From Olsenella_L kribbiana (GTDB lineage: Bacteria > Actinomycetota > Coriobacteriia > Coriobacteriales > Atopobiaceae), in assembly GCF_036408795.1 (NCBI RefSeq), contig NZ_JAZGJP010000002.1, positions 246,951 to 310,950 on the forward strand: a DNA stretch of 64,000 nucleotides, given 5' to 3'. The translations under genes and the position numbers were made by a program. The notes below the pieces were generated by a model. It saw nothing but the letters and a program-made list of their open reading frames with translations. It was not told the origin of the DNA and did no database searches. Positions 8,440-17,032 of this stretch are shown here, piece after piece. The stretch's first letter is position 1. Every line of letters starts with the position of its first letter.

Positions 8440-9837
8440 ATGGCAAGGGACTACACGGATCTGTGTCATGGAATCGTCGAAGGTGTCGGCGGAGCACATA
8501 ACATCACCAACGTTATCCATTGCGCCACGAGGCTGCGTTTCAGCCTGAAGGATCCCAGCCGCTTCGATCAAGATGCACTCAAGAAGCTTCCTGGCGTGCT
8601 TGGCACTGCCAAAGGGGCGGGCACCTATCACGTGCTCATCGGCAACCAGGTCGAGCGTGTGTACGACCGGCTTCTGGAGCTGCCTGAGATTGCAGAGCGC
8701 GGCATCACGAAGTCTGCAGGCATCGATGATCCTGCGACAGCAGCTGCAGACGGCGCAGAGAAGATCGGCCTTCTGGACCGCTTTACGCGCATGATGTCTG
8801 ACGTCTTCACGCCGTACATCCCGCTTCTTGCTACGGGCGGCATCGCATCTGGCGTCATCGGCCTGCTTGCGAATATGGGCATCGTCACGTCAGACAGCCT
8901 GACCTACCAGACGTTCTATGCCATCTTCTATGGCCTCATCTACTTCTTCCCGATCATGCTTGCTTTCACGGCCGGACGTCACTTCAAGTGCAACCCCTAT
9001 GTCGCGGCAGCGCTTGGCGCCTCCATCATGTATCCCGGCGTCTCCAGCCTTCTGGTGACGGGCGAGACGGTGAACCTTCTGGGAATCAGCTTCCCGGCAT
9101 TCAACCTGAGCGGCAGCTTCATCCCCATCCTTCTTGCAGTCTTCTGCATGAGCTATGTGGAGCGCTTCCTCAAGGAGCATCTGCCCGAAAGCATGCAGTT
9201 CATCCTGGTGCCTCTTGTCTGCCTCGTGCTCTTCGTGCCGCTCACCATCATGGTCTTCGGACCGCTCGGCGGACTTCTCGCCAATGGCATCCTGGCCGTG
9301 TATAACGTGCTCGCTGCCTCTCCGGTCCTGCTCGAGACCATCTTCGGTGCCTTCTTCAGCCTTGTCATCCTGCTTGGCCTTCACTGGGCTGTTCTTCCTA
9401 TCCAGCTTGGCATCCTTGGCGCCCAGGGCGTCGAGTACAGCCTTGCTCCTGGTGGCATGGGCAACTACGCCGTCCTCGGCATCTGCCTTGCTGTCATGGT
9501 CTTTGCAAAGAACCAGGAAGACAAGGGCGTTGCTGGCTCTGCTGCCTTCACGGACTTCCTGTGCGGCATCACCGAGCCTGGCCTCTACGGCGTCATCCTG
9601 CGCAACAAGAAGCTCATTGCAGTCATGATCTGCTCTGGCGGCCTTGCAGGCTTCATCATGGGACTCGGCAATGTCGGTGCCACGAACTTTGCCTTCACAG
9701 GCCTGCTTGCCTTCGGTGCCTGGTTCGGCGCTCAGAACTTCCCCGGCTACTGCATCGGCATCCTTGTAAGCGTTGCAGCAAGCTTCATTGCCACCGCTGC
9801 GCTCCTGAAGAGCGGACAGGTCAAGGACTTCGACTAG
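8440..9837 (+). CDS. PTS sugar transporter subunit EIIBC (glucose/beta-glucoside superfamily)
   Basis: 465 residues from the ATG at 8440, which has the AAGGAAAGG ribosome site; an earlier in-frame ATG at 8359 lacks one. The EIIB domain is N-terminal (residues 1-~85), with the phospho-acceptor Cys28 in HCATRLRFSL. A linker leads to an EIIC domain (~110-460) with about ten hydrophobic helices and the substrate motif GITEPGLYG. No EIIA domain is fused, so phosphate must come from an EIIA encoded elsewhere. It imports and phosphorylates a sugar; beta-glucosides, sucrose, trehalose or N-acetylmuramate-type substrates are all possible for this group. The RpiR regulator downstream suggests an amino-sugar or sugar-acid substrate. 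Confidence 0.9.
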   Translation: MARDYTDLCHGIVEGVGGAHNITNVIHCATRLRFSLKDPSRFDQDALKKLPGVLGTAKGAGTYHVLIGNQVERVYDRLLELPEIAERGITKSAGIDDPATAAADGAEKIGLLDRFTRMMSDVFTPYIPLLATGGIASGVIGLLANMGIVTSDSLTYQTFYAIFYGLIYFFPIMLAFTAGRHFKCNPYVAAALGASIMYPGVSSLLVTGETVNLLGISFPAFNLSGSFIPILLAVFCMSYVERFLKEHLPESMQFILVPLVCLVLFVPLTIMVFGPLGGLLANGILAVYNVLAASPVLLETIFGAFFSLVILLGLHWAVLPIQLGILGAQGVEYSLAPGGMGNYAVLGICLAVMVFAKNQEDKGVAGSAAFTDFLCGITEPGLYGVILRNKKLIAVMICSGGLAGFIMGLGNVGATNFAFTGLLAFGAWFGAQNFPGYCIGILVSVAASFIATAALLKSGQVKDFD

Positions 9838-9870
9838 GCCAGGCCATCCCCCACATAGGCTTCTGGCATC

Positions 9871-9910
9871 AAGGCCGCACGACTGGTATCTTGGTCGTGC
9901 GGCCTTCCTG
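9871..9910 (+). terminator. Intrinsic terminator after PTS gene
   Basis: AAGGCCGCACGAC (9871-9883) and GTCGTGCGGCCTT (9894-9906) form a perfect 13-bp stem with a 10-base loop, 33 bases after the PTS stop codon. The tail is short on T, but the stem is strong. Confidence 0.75.
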
Positions 9911-9936
9911 CATGAAGAGCCGCTATGGGAGGGCAT

Positions 9937-10800
9937 ATGATTCTGGAGCGGCTCAAGGAATGCGATGGATTCTCGAAGACGGAGTGCATCATTGCACGCT
10001 ACCTCCTGGAGAATGGCGGCATGGTACGGGATGCATCGGTCGAGCGCCTTGCTGAGCTCACTGAATCATCGCCTGCAACCATCGTGAGGCTCTGCAAGAA
10101 GCTCGGTGCTCAGGGATACCGTGACTTCCGCGTGGCATTCGTGGCAGAGTGGGAGCAGTCGAGGCACAAGGTCGCAATCGATGCGAACATGCCGTTCGAT
10201 CGAGACGACTCGCATGAGCAGGTGGCATGGAAGCTTGGCAACCTTGCGGCCAATGCTATCAACAACGCAATCTCTGGCTTCGACTGGCAGCAGATTGACC
10301 GTGTGGTGAAGCTGCTCGCTGTGGCGGACGTGGTAAACGTCTTCACGGTGGGCACGTCTATTCCCGCAGCTCTGGATTTCAAGACAAAGCTCGTACGCAT
10401 CGGACGACAGGTCAATGTGGACCAGGATGCTATGGTTCAGCGTGGCTATGCAATATATGCTTCCGCACGCTCCTACAACATCTTCATCTCCCTTTCGGGG
10501 GAGACCGAGATGATTGTCTCCTATGCGAGGATCCTCAAGGCACGAGGACGCCATACCCTCGCTATCACGGCCAACCCTGCCAGCAGACTTGCATCGGAAT
10601 GCGATGAGGTTATCTGCCTGAACAGCAATGAAAGCGATTCATTCTCCCGGAAGATCGAGACCTTCTCATCCTTCGATGCAACCCATTTTGTCCTGGACTG
10701 TCTCTATTGCTGGCTGTTCCAGGCAGACTATGACAGGAATATGCGCCATGCACGCGAGTCCCAGAAGACGCTCATGGAGCTGACAAACGATTCGCGCTAG
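9937..10800 (+). CDS. MurR/RpiR-family transcriptional regulator
   Basis: 287 residues from the ATG at 9937, chosen because GGGAGGG lies just before it; an ATG at 9925 in the same frame overlaps that ribosome site. Residues ~1-75 are the RpiR helix-turn-helix (VERLAELTESSPATIVRLCKKLG). Residues ~110-260 are a SIS sugar-phosphate-binding domain (VFTVGTSIPAALDFKTKLVRIG, FISLSGETEMIVSYARILKARG). The protein should bind DNA and sense a phosphosugar, most likely controlling the adjoining PTS gene and perhaps the oxidoreductase. It follows the PTS terminator, so it probably has its own promoter. Confidence 0.9.
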   Translation: MILERLKECDGFSKTECIIARYLLENGGMVRDASVERLAELTESSPATIVRLCKKLGAQGYRDFRVAFVAEWEQSRHKVAIDANMPFDRDDSHEQVAWKLGNLAANAINNAISGFDWQQIDRVVKLLAVADVVNVFTVGTSIPAALDFKTKLVRIGRQVNVDQDAMVQRGYAIYASARSYNIFISLSGETEMIVSYARILKARGRHTLAITANPASRLASECDEVICLNSNESDSFSRKIETFSSFDATHFVLDCLYCWLFQADYDRNMRHARESQKTLMELTNDSR

Positions 10801-10809
10801 CGATCTGTG

Positions 10810-10838
10810 CTTGCAGGCAGAGATGCCAGCAAGTCTTC
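10810..10838 (+). terminator. Terminator between convergent RpiR and GIY-YIG genes
   Basis: CTTGCAGGCA (10810-10819), a GAGA loop and TGCCAGCAAG (10824-10833) form a 10-bp stem with one A-A mismatch, followed by TCTTC. It lies 9 bases past the RpiR stop and may serve both convergent genes. Confidence 0.55.
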
Positions 10839-10905
10839 AAATGGGCCGACGACGAGGATGGCTCTTCTCTGCGCTGCTGCTCCTGCATGCAACGGCAGCA
10901 GCTAT

Positions 10906-11905
10906 TCATTGAGTGTTGTATCGTTTCGTGGCAGCGTCCATGACATCTATTGTGAGAGATGGGTTCGTCCAGCGTGCCTGCGGATTCGTCCCTTTCCTCA
11001 TCATCTCGACGTTGAGCCTGTAGCACCAATCAAGAAGCCTCTTGTTGTTCAGCATTCGCTCGAATGCAGACTTGTTCCTGAAGGTGTATGAGACGACTCC
11101 TTTGGCTGCAGTGTAGCCCTGGTGGCCAAGAAGAAAGGGATAGAACGGCTTGAACTTCTTATCGCCTTCAGGACGCTTACAGTTGATTCTTCCGTAGATG
11201 TCGGTGCCATTGGTCCAGATGACAAGCGTCTCGAGCGTGCCGCAGGTCACGCAGGTGGCACAAGCCGCATCGTCGTAGGGCTTTCTTGTACGGGGAGGGA
11301 ACGCCGTGATGGACCAGCGTGTCCCGGCTAGGCGGGCGAACTCGGGGATGGTTTCTGCAACATAGCGTCCAATGTCATCTGTCAGGCTGCTCACCGCAGA
11401 AGTGCTTACAAAGCGGTGGTAGCGCTGCTCCTGTGATCTGGTAGGCGTTGGAAGCTTTGCGGGTTCGAGCATGTCTGTCCGCTTGGACCTGTCCCAGGGA
11501 AGCAGCGGTGATGCTCCGTCATCCAGGATGACTTCTACGTCAGATAATCCTCCGGGCCTGTCTACCTTCAGCTTGTTGACGAGGTTCTGCCCAATGGATG
11601 GCCTCAGTCTCTATCTCGTCGAGCTGGGCGTCACTCACATCGTTACTGACTGGCGCGAAGTGGGCTTGGCGGATATCTGGCTGATGCGGATCGTGGCGGT
11701 AGTCATGGCGATGATCAGAGAGGCGGCGTGCCATATCACCCGATCTGCCTACGTAGGCTGTGCCGTCTGTGAATTCATAGAGGTAGATGCCGCGTCTTTC
11801 ATCTGCTGGGAGGACGAGACTTGCTGCAGACGGAATGGATCCGTCAATCGAGCGGAACGTCAGATGGATGGACGTACCAAGCCTCATCTCTTTGCTTTTT
11901 GACAT
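10906..11905 (-). pseudogene. GIY-YIG nuclease-domain protein, frameshifted
   Basis: The first frame (11905 down to 11540, GGAGG ribosome site) encodes a GIY-YIG domain: RRGIYLYEF, then AYVGRSGDMARRL and the Glu of ETEAIHW. It then runs into a wrong frame and stops at 11540. The adjacent frame continues sensibly as QNLVNKLKVDRPGG, past the apparent ATG at 11472, to a stop at 10906. It includes a CATCVTCG Cys cluster and a basic C-terminus with RKGTNPQARW. Removing one base in the GGG (complement of 11590-11592) joins them into one protein of about 332 residues. It is divergent from, and next to, the BREX operon, so it is probably an accessory defence or mobile-element nuclease. The function of the C-terminal two thirds is unknown. 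A sequencing error in the homopolymer is possible. Confidence 0.7.
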
Positions 11906-12239
11906 CTTGGCACCTCCTGCGCAGCAGAGGACTTTAGGGCTCCTACGCAGCAGTCGTTTGGCGTGGCTGACAAAGTTCTTACGGCTGTCTGTCGTATCAT
12001 AGACCTATATGTATGGCATTCCGCAGCTTGGGAGGTGGGGCTTATGACAAGGTTGAGTGTTCTGAACAGAGATGCTGTTTGGCGTCTCTCTGAGTCTGAA
12101 AACTCTAACGTGACAAGTCTCCCTGCCTTCCCGGGCTTTGATTGCGTGGCTGCTGGTTCAGTTGCCTGGCTTGCTTCAGGCATTGGCTTGCAGCACAACG
12201 AATCAGCTTCTCTTGATCAGCCTCTCGGAGGTGTCAGCT
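11906..12239. promoter_or_regulatory. Divergent promoter region of GIY-YIG gene and BREX operon
   Basis: 334 bases between the divergent GIY-YIG and brxA starts. It must drive at least the BREX operon, because brxA-brxB-brxC-pglZ-pglX follow with almost no gaps. TATCAT (about 11995) and TATATG-like boxes are visible, but no well-spaced -35 could be fixed. A short ORF with a strong ribosome site (12044-12250) occupies the right part. Confidence 0.4.
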
Positions 12240-12250
12240 TTGTCTCGTAG
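12044..12250 (+). CDS. Possible small leader ORF before brxA (68 aa)
   Basis: The ATG at 12044 is preceded by a strong GGGAGGTGGGG ribosome site and opens a 68-residue frame beginning MTRLSVLNRDAVWRL and ending GGVSFVS. Its stop overlaps the inferred brxA start by 11 bases, in a different frame. It has no recognisable domain. It could be a translated leader coupling translation into brxA, a small BREX-associated protein, or chance. Confidence 0.3.
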   Translation: MTRLSVLNRDAVWRLSESENSNVTSLPAFPGFDCVAAGSVAWLASGIGLQHNESASLDQPLGGVSFVS

Positions 12251-12830
12251 CTACTCGCTTTCTATGAGCGGCTCTTCTGCCCGTGTACAGGAGAGCCTTC
12301 TCGCCGCACGTCTGTATCTCAATCTGAATGACTGGACTGCTGCGAGAAAGACGATCATTGACGACAATCTATTCCAGCTCAATGCAGCAAGCTCCCGTGA
12401 ACGCGTTTCAGGCGAGATTGTGAAGCGGCTCCGTCAGCTCACGGATGGGGAAGTGGAGTTCTTCGTCTCTGCCATAGGCGATGATCGCTATGCAATGCTC
12501 TGGGTCGCTATCTGTCGTACATACCAATTTGTGCGGGACCTCTCTGAGCAGGTGATTGTCATGCGCTACGAGCATTCCATGCCGGATTTCCCGCAGGAAG
12601 CATATGACGTATTCTTCGAGGAGCAGGCTGAGATTCACCCTGAGCTTGGGCGCATGACAGACCTGGGCCAGAAGAAGATGAGGAACACGGTTCTCCGCCT
12701 GCTGGTGGATTGCCATCTAGTGAATTCAGATCGCAGGATCACGCCCCTGTTGCCATCTGCTTCTTTCAAAGAGGCACTCGATCCTGAGCATGCTAGCGAC
12801 CTTGCTATCTTTCCGGGGAGGGTCCTCTGA
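12240..12830 (+). CDS. brxA: BREX system protein BrxA (DUF1819)
   Basis: 196 residues from a TTG at 12240, chosen because GGAGGTG lies six bases upstream and because it gives the typical BrxA opening SRSYSLSMSG. Family features follow: ARLYLNLNDWTAARKTIIDDNLFQ, SSRERVSGEIVKRL, a DDRYAMLWVAICRTYQF core and RKMRNTVLRLL-like KKMRNTVLRLLVDCHLV. BrxA is a small helical DNA-binding protein required for phage restriction in characterised BREX systems. It is the first gene of the operon, and its stop overlaps the brxB start by one base. The open frame extends upstream to 12138, but that part lacks family similarity. Confidence 0.9.
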   Translation: MSRSYSLSMSGSSARVQESLLAARLYLNLNDWTAARKTIIDDNLFQLNAASSRERVSGEIVKRLRQLTDGEVEFFVSAIGDDRYAMLWVAICRTYQFVRDLSEQVIVMRYEHSMPDFPQEAYDVFFEEQAEIHPELGRMTDLGQKKMRNTVLRLLVDCHLVNSDRRITPLLPSASFKEALDPEHASDLAIFPGRVL

Positions 12831-13432
12831 TGGGTGCCGTATTCAATCACATCAATGATGCCCGCCAGTTCATCGTGGACAAGCTTTCCGATGATGCGCT
12901 GCTCGGGCGCAATGGCTATATGATGCGCGAAGGTACCTACATTATCGATTATGACCCCTCGCAGCAGGCCTATGCAGCAGACCTCATCCATGTCATCTGC
13001 GAACATGATCTTCCGGATAGAGGCGTCACGCCGATTGAGGTCAACCTCTACGATCTTGTGCTCCAGCGGCTTGATAATGATGGTGTCTGGGAGCGGATCG
13101 TGCAGGCCGAAGCGGTTGTGGAGCGTTCGGATCTCATACGGATGCTCGAGGGTGCTGCTGACGCGAAAGGCTACCTTGCTTCGAAGGTGATGGAGGCAAT
13201 AGAGGCACACGGAGATGCTGATATCGCATTCGTGACCGGCATCGGAGAGACATTCCCCTATGTGCGTACAGGCAATCTCCTGAGCGGACTTTCGCCGAAG
13301 ATACCGATTGTGCTCGTGTTTCCTGGCAGCTATGAGCATTTCGCTGATGGGACCACATCCGTGAACATTCTTGGTCTTAAACAGAATCTCGGCAGTGGTT
13401 ATTACCGCGCAACGCGCGTATTCGATCTCTAA
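12830..13432 (+). CDS. brxB: BREX system protein BrxB (DUF1788)
   Basis: 200 residues, the usual length for DUF1788/BrxB. GGGGAGGG precedes the ATG, and the start overlaps the brxA stop (TGATG). Typical features are an early helical region (FNHINDARQFIVDKLSD), IEVNLYDLVLQRL in the middle, and IAFVTGIGETFPYVRTGNLLSGL followed by PIVLVFPGSYEHF, a family hallmark. BrxB has no known catalytic activity; it is part of the conserved BREX core and acts with BrxC and PglZ in the cytoplasm. brxC starts 12 bases downstream. Confidence 0.92.
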   Translation: MGAVFNHINDARQFIVDKLSDDALLGRNGYMMREGTYIIDYDPSQQAYAADLIHVICEHDLPDRGVTPIEVNLYDLVLQRLDNDGVWERIVQAEAVVERSDLIRMLEGAADAKGYLASKVMEAIEAHGDADIAFVTGIGETFPYVRTGNLLSGLSPKIPIVLVFPGSYEHFADGTTSVNILGLKQNLGSGYYRATRVFDL

Positions 13433-13444
13433 GGAAGGTGCCCC

Positions 13445-16400
13445 ATGCTTCTGAAGGACGCATTCGAGAAAGATATAGACAGACCTATCGACCCCGTCGT
13501 GAAGGCCGATGAGACAGACGATGCACACCTTGCAAACGAGCTCGATGAGTTTGTCGTTACGAACGAGGTGAAGACGCATCTCCTTACCTTCCTGGAGAGC
13601 TACAACGAGCCAGCGAGTGTCGGCAATGGTGCCTGGATTTCGGGCTTCTTCGGCTCGGGCAAGTCTCACTTGCTCAAGATCTTGGCTGTTGCGCTCGAGA
13701 ACCGCAATGTCCAGGACGAGGATGGCTCTGTCAAGCCTGCAATGGATTACCTTATCCCAAAGGTGTCTGACATCCCCGCCCTTGTCAGCGCTATGGAGAT
13801 GGCTCCGAAGAAGCATCCCTCGGAGAGCATCCTTTTCAACATCGATGCCTATGCACCCAACTCGGAGAGGGCAGAGGCGGGAGCCATGCTCTCTGCCTTC
13901 ATCAAGGCATTCAACCACCACTGCGGCTACTTCGATGGGGAAGCGTATATAGCGAAGCTGGAGTATGACCTTGACAAGGCAGGCAAGCTCGATGCCTTCC
14001 GCGAAGCTATAGCAAGAAGGCTTCCGGGCCAGACCTGGGAAGTGGTACGAACCTATACGCTTATCTATAGTCAGCAGATATCTGCTGCATTCGATGAGGC
14101 GGTCGGCAACCCTGAAGGCTATTCCACCGATATCGTGAAGAGCTATCAGGAGAGCTACAAACCCGACATCCGAATGTTTGCGCAGCGCGTGGCAGACTAC
14201 ATCAAGTCAAAGAACCAGAAGGGCTTCCGCGTAAACTTCTTCGTGGACGAGGTCGGACAGTTCATTGCCCAGAACACGACTCTCATGGTGAACCTGCAGA
14301 CCATTGCAGAAGAGCTGGGCCGTGTCTGCGGCGGCGATTCCTGGGTGATCGTGACATCGCAGGAAGACATGGATACCGTCGTCGGCGGCATGAAGAAGGA
14401 GTCGGCAAACGACTTCTCGAAGATTCAGGCACGCTTCCATATAAAGATGCCTCTCACTTCCTCTGATGCGAAGGAGGTCATCCAGGACCGCCTTCTGGCA
14501 AAGAAGCCTGAGGATATGCCCGAGTTTGAGGCACTCTATGAGAAGTACAAGGATGACTTCGGCGTGCTCTTCGACTTTGCGGATGGAGCAAAGGTATACA
14601 AGTGCTACCAGAATGCCGAAGAGTTCTGCAAGACGTATCCGTTCGTTCCCTATCAGTTCGTAGTTTTCGAGAGTGCCATGCGCGGCCTTTCTGACCACAA
14701 CTGCTTTACAGGCAAGCACAACTCCACGGGTGCCCGCTCCATGCTCGGTGTCTTCCAGATGGTGGCAGAGCGCATCTGTGCAGAGGGTGCCAATACAGAA
14801 GAAGGCACGCTCGCTGCCTTCGACTACATGTTCGAAGGCCTCAGGAACGACCTCCGTGGCGAGGTATATGCAGATATCTCAACCGCCGAGGACCAGCTGG
14901 ATGACAAGACTGCTGTGCGTCTTCTGAAGGCACTGCTGCTCGTGAAGTATGTGGATGACTTCCGTGCAACGCCTGCTAATCTCCGTGTGCTGCTTTACGG
15001 CTCCTTCAAGGAGAACACCTCTGAGCTCAATCAGAAGATCCAGAATGCTCTCGATGAGCTCGAGAGACAGGTGTATGTGCGCCGCAATGGAAATATCTAC
15101 GAGTACCTTACGAATGATGAGAAGGAAGTCGAGCAGGAGATCAACAATCTCGTAGTTCCCGAAAAGGATGTGCACGACGAGATAGCCCAACTCTTCCAGG
15201 AAGTATGCGGTACCCGCAAGATCACGTACAAGAGCGAGGGCGGCTCGTTCGAGCACTCTTATGGCTATAACCTGAGGATTGATGGAGAGCTACAGGGACC
15301 GCAGAGGAACGACCTCACGCTCGATCTTGTGACCGACTTTGAATCTGACGGACTCCTCAAGGAGATTGTCGGCACTCCCAAGACTCTCAAGGTAGTACTT
15401 CATGGTGCCCGCGACTTCCTGCACAATGTAGGCATCTTCGTGAAGACAGACCGCTATGTGCGCGTTAACAGCGGCTCCTCCAAGGTACGCCAGGCCATCA
15501 TCGTCGACAAACAGACTGCCAACCAGAATCTCTTCCTGCGCCTGAAGAAGGATCTGCCAGAGCTCCTCACGCATGCCACGTACAACGCAGGCGGTACCGA
15601 TGTGACAGCCCAGGTGACAGGGTCGGGCAAGGATGCCGTGAACTCTGCACTTCTCGAGCTTATTCGCCGTTCCTACACTGGCCTCCAGCAGATTACCCGC
15701 AGCTATACAGATAACGATGTCTATGCACAATGCATCAACTCCCAGATGGGCCTGGATGCTGGTCTCGAGGACTACTGCCAGAGCGTCCTTGCGCGCATCC
15801 GCTTCGCACAGGGCACCGTGACGATTGGTGGCGACGGTATTGGAAGCCTTACAGCCTGGTTCTCGAAGAACGAGTTCGGCTGGCCGGAAGTCGCAGTGCG
15901 CTCTGCTGTGGCGAAGCTCTATGCACAGAACAAGGTCGAGGTGAAGAAGGCAGGACAGCCTCTGGAAGGGACAAAGCTTGCAGAAGCGTTGAAGCGCAAG
16001 CAGGAACTGGACAAGCTGACTGTCACTGTCATCGAAGAGGTCACTCCCGAACAGCTGAATGCTCTCCAGCAGGCGTTCCGTGCATTTACTGGCACAAACC
16101 CGAAGATGCTCGATCCGAAGTCCATGGCAGCTGAGCTCGCCGCTGATGCGAGGCAAGCAGCTGATGCTGCCAATGCAATCAGTGCCAAGGCACAGGGCTA
16201 TCCCTTTGCAGAGCGGTTTGCATCTGAACTCAAGACGATCAGAGAGTGTGCAGAAAAAGCTGGTGACAGGACGTGGTTCATCAGTTCCTTCCCAAAGAAG
16301 GCTGATGAGCTGGCTCAGACCAAAGATGACCTCTCCAAGATGACAGCATTCTGCAATGGCTCTCCCATGGAGAAGCGCTGGCTCGAGCTGAAGAGCTTCA

Positions 16401-17029
16401 TGGACAACGACCTTTCCTTTGTGGATGAGCTGGATATTGACAGGACCGGCATCGATGTGGTGCGGGCAACGGTCGATGACCCCGGGTGTTACAGGAACGG
16501 CACCATACCTGGAGCATATAAGGCAATGAATGCCGTCAGCAAACGCGCCCAAGAGGCAATAGACGAGCTGCGCAGACAGACTCAAGAGCGGCTTGCTGAT
16601 AGCAAGGCCTCCTATGAGCAGACGTATAAGGTGGATGAGCTGCCGGCAGACGTCCGCGAAGAGTTCGAGACCATCTTCCAGAATGCAGGAATCGAGCTCT
16701 CTGAGCTCAAGGCTCCGCACTCCATCAGGTCATTTGTGGACATGTTCACGGATCGGGAGGCAGGACGCCTGCTTGCTCTGCTCAATCCTCCAGTGCCAGA
16801 GCCTCAAGTCAAGCCGGATGAACCGAAAGGCAGTTCAGGTGAAGATGTTCCACCTGAGGTCGTTGTGTCTCCTTCTCCGGTAGCCCGAACGGTCTCGGTG
16901 AAGAAGCTCACGGTGCCAGGATTCGGAAAGCCCGTCATCGAGAATGCACATGATGCAGATGAGTATCTTGCAGCCCTCAAGGCTGCCATCCTGGATGCGC
17001 TTGACAAGGGCGAGAAGGTCACGGTGTAG
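13445..17029 (+). CDS. brxC: BREX system P-loop ATPase BrxC
   Basis: 1194 residues, normal for BrxC/PglY-type BREX ATPases. A GGAAGGTG ribosome site precedes the ATG. The opening LKDAFEKDIDRPIDPVVKAD is characteristic, and Walker A lies at about residues 70-78 (GFFGSGKSHLLKILA). An acidic Walker B-like FFVDEVGQFIA is near residue 275. The C-terminus is Pro-rich (around 1130-1155) and then conserved (TVPGFGKPVIENAHDADEYL). In studied systems BrxC is essential for both phage exclusion and host methylation. It is in one operon with brxA, brxB and pglZ, with only three bases before pglZ. The frame is intact. Confidence 0.95.
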   Translation: MLLKDAFEKDIDRPIDPVVKADETDDAHLANELDEFVVTNEVKTHLLTFLESYNEPASVGNGAWISGFFGSGKSHLLKILAVALENRNVQDEDGSVKPAMDYLIPKVSDIPALVSAMEMAPKKHPSESILFNIDAYAPNSERAEAGAMLSAFIKAFNHHCGYFDGEAYIAKLEYDLDKAGKLDAFREAIARRLPGQTWEVVRTYTLIYSQQISAAFDEAVGNPEGYSTDIVKSYQESYKPDIRMFAQRVADYIKSKNQKGFRVNFFVDEVGQFIAQNTTLMVNLQTIAEELGRVCGGDSWVIVTSQEDMDTVVGGMKKESANDFSKIQARFHIKMPLTSSDAKEVIQDRLLAKKPEDMPEFEALYEKYKDDFGVLFDFADGAKVYKCYQNAEEFCKTYPFVPYQFVVFESAMRGLSDHNCFTGKHNSTGARSMLGVFQMVAERICAEGANTEEGTLAAFDYMFEGLRNDLRGEVYADISTAEDQLDDKTAVRLLKALLLVKYVDDFRATPANLRVLLYGSFKENTSELNQKIQNALDELERQVYVRRNGNIYEYLTNDEKEVEQEINNLVVPEKDVHDEIAQLFQEVCGTRKITYKSEGGSFEHSYGYNLRIDGELQGPQRNDLTLDLVTDFESDGLLKEIVGTPKTLKVVLHGARDFLHNVGIFVKTDRYVRVNSGSSKVRQAIIVDKQTANQNLFLRLKKDLPELLTHATYNAGGTDVTAQVTGSGKDAVNSALLELIRRSYTGLQQITRSYTDNDVYAQCINSQMGLDAGLEDYCQSVLARIRFAQGTVTIGGDGIGSLTAWFSKNEFGWPEVAVRSAVAKLYAQNKVEVKKAGQPLEGTKLAEALKRKQELDKLTVTVIEEVTPEQLNALQQAFRAFTGTNPKMLDPKSMAAELAADARQAADAANAISAKAQGYPFAERFASELKTIRECAEKAGDRTWFISSFPKKADELAQTKDDLSKMTAFCNGSPMEKRWLELKSFMDNDLSFVDELDIDRTGIDVVRATVDDPGCYRNGTIPGAYKAMNAVSKRAQEAIDELRRQTQERLADSKASYEQTYKVDELPADVREEFETIFQNAGIELSELKAPHSIRSFVDMFTDREAGRLLALLNPPVPEPQVKPDEPKGSSGEDVPPEVVVSPSPVARTVSVKKLTVPGFGKPVIENAHDADEYLAALKAAILDALDKGEKVTV

Positions 17030-17032
17030 GAG

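Noticed and set aside
12635..13921. 428-residue minus-strand frame across brxB-brxC
   Set aside because: Antisense to two clear BREX genes; no domain.
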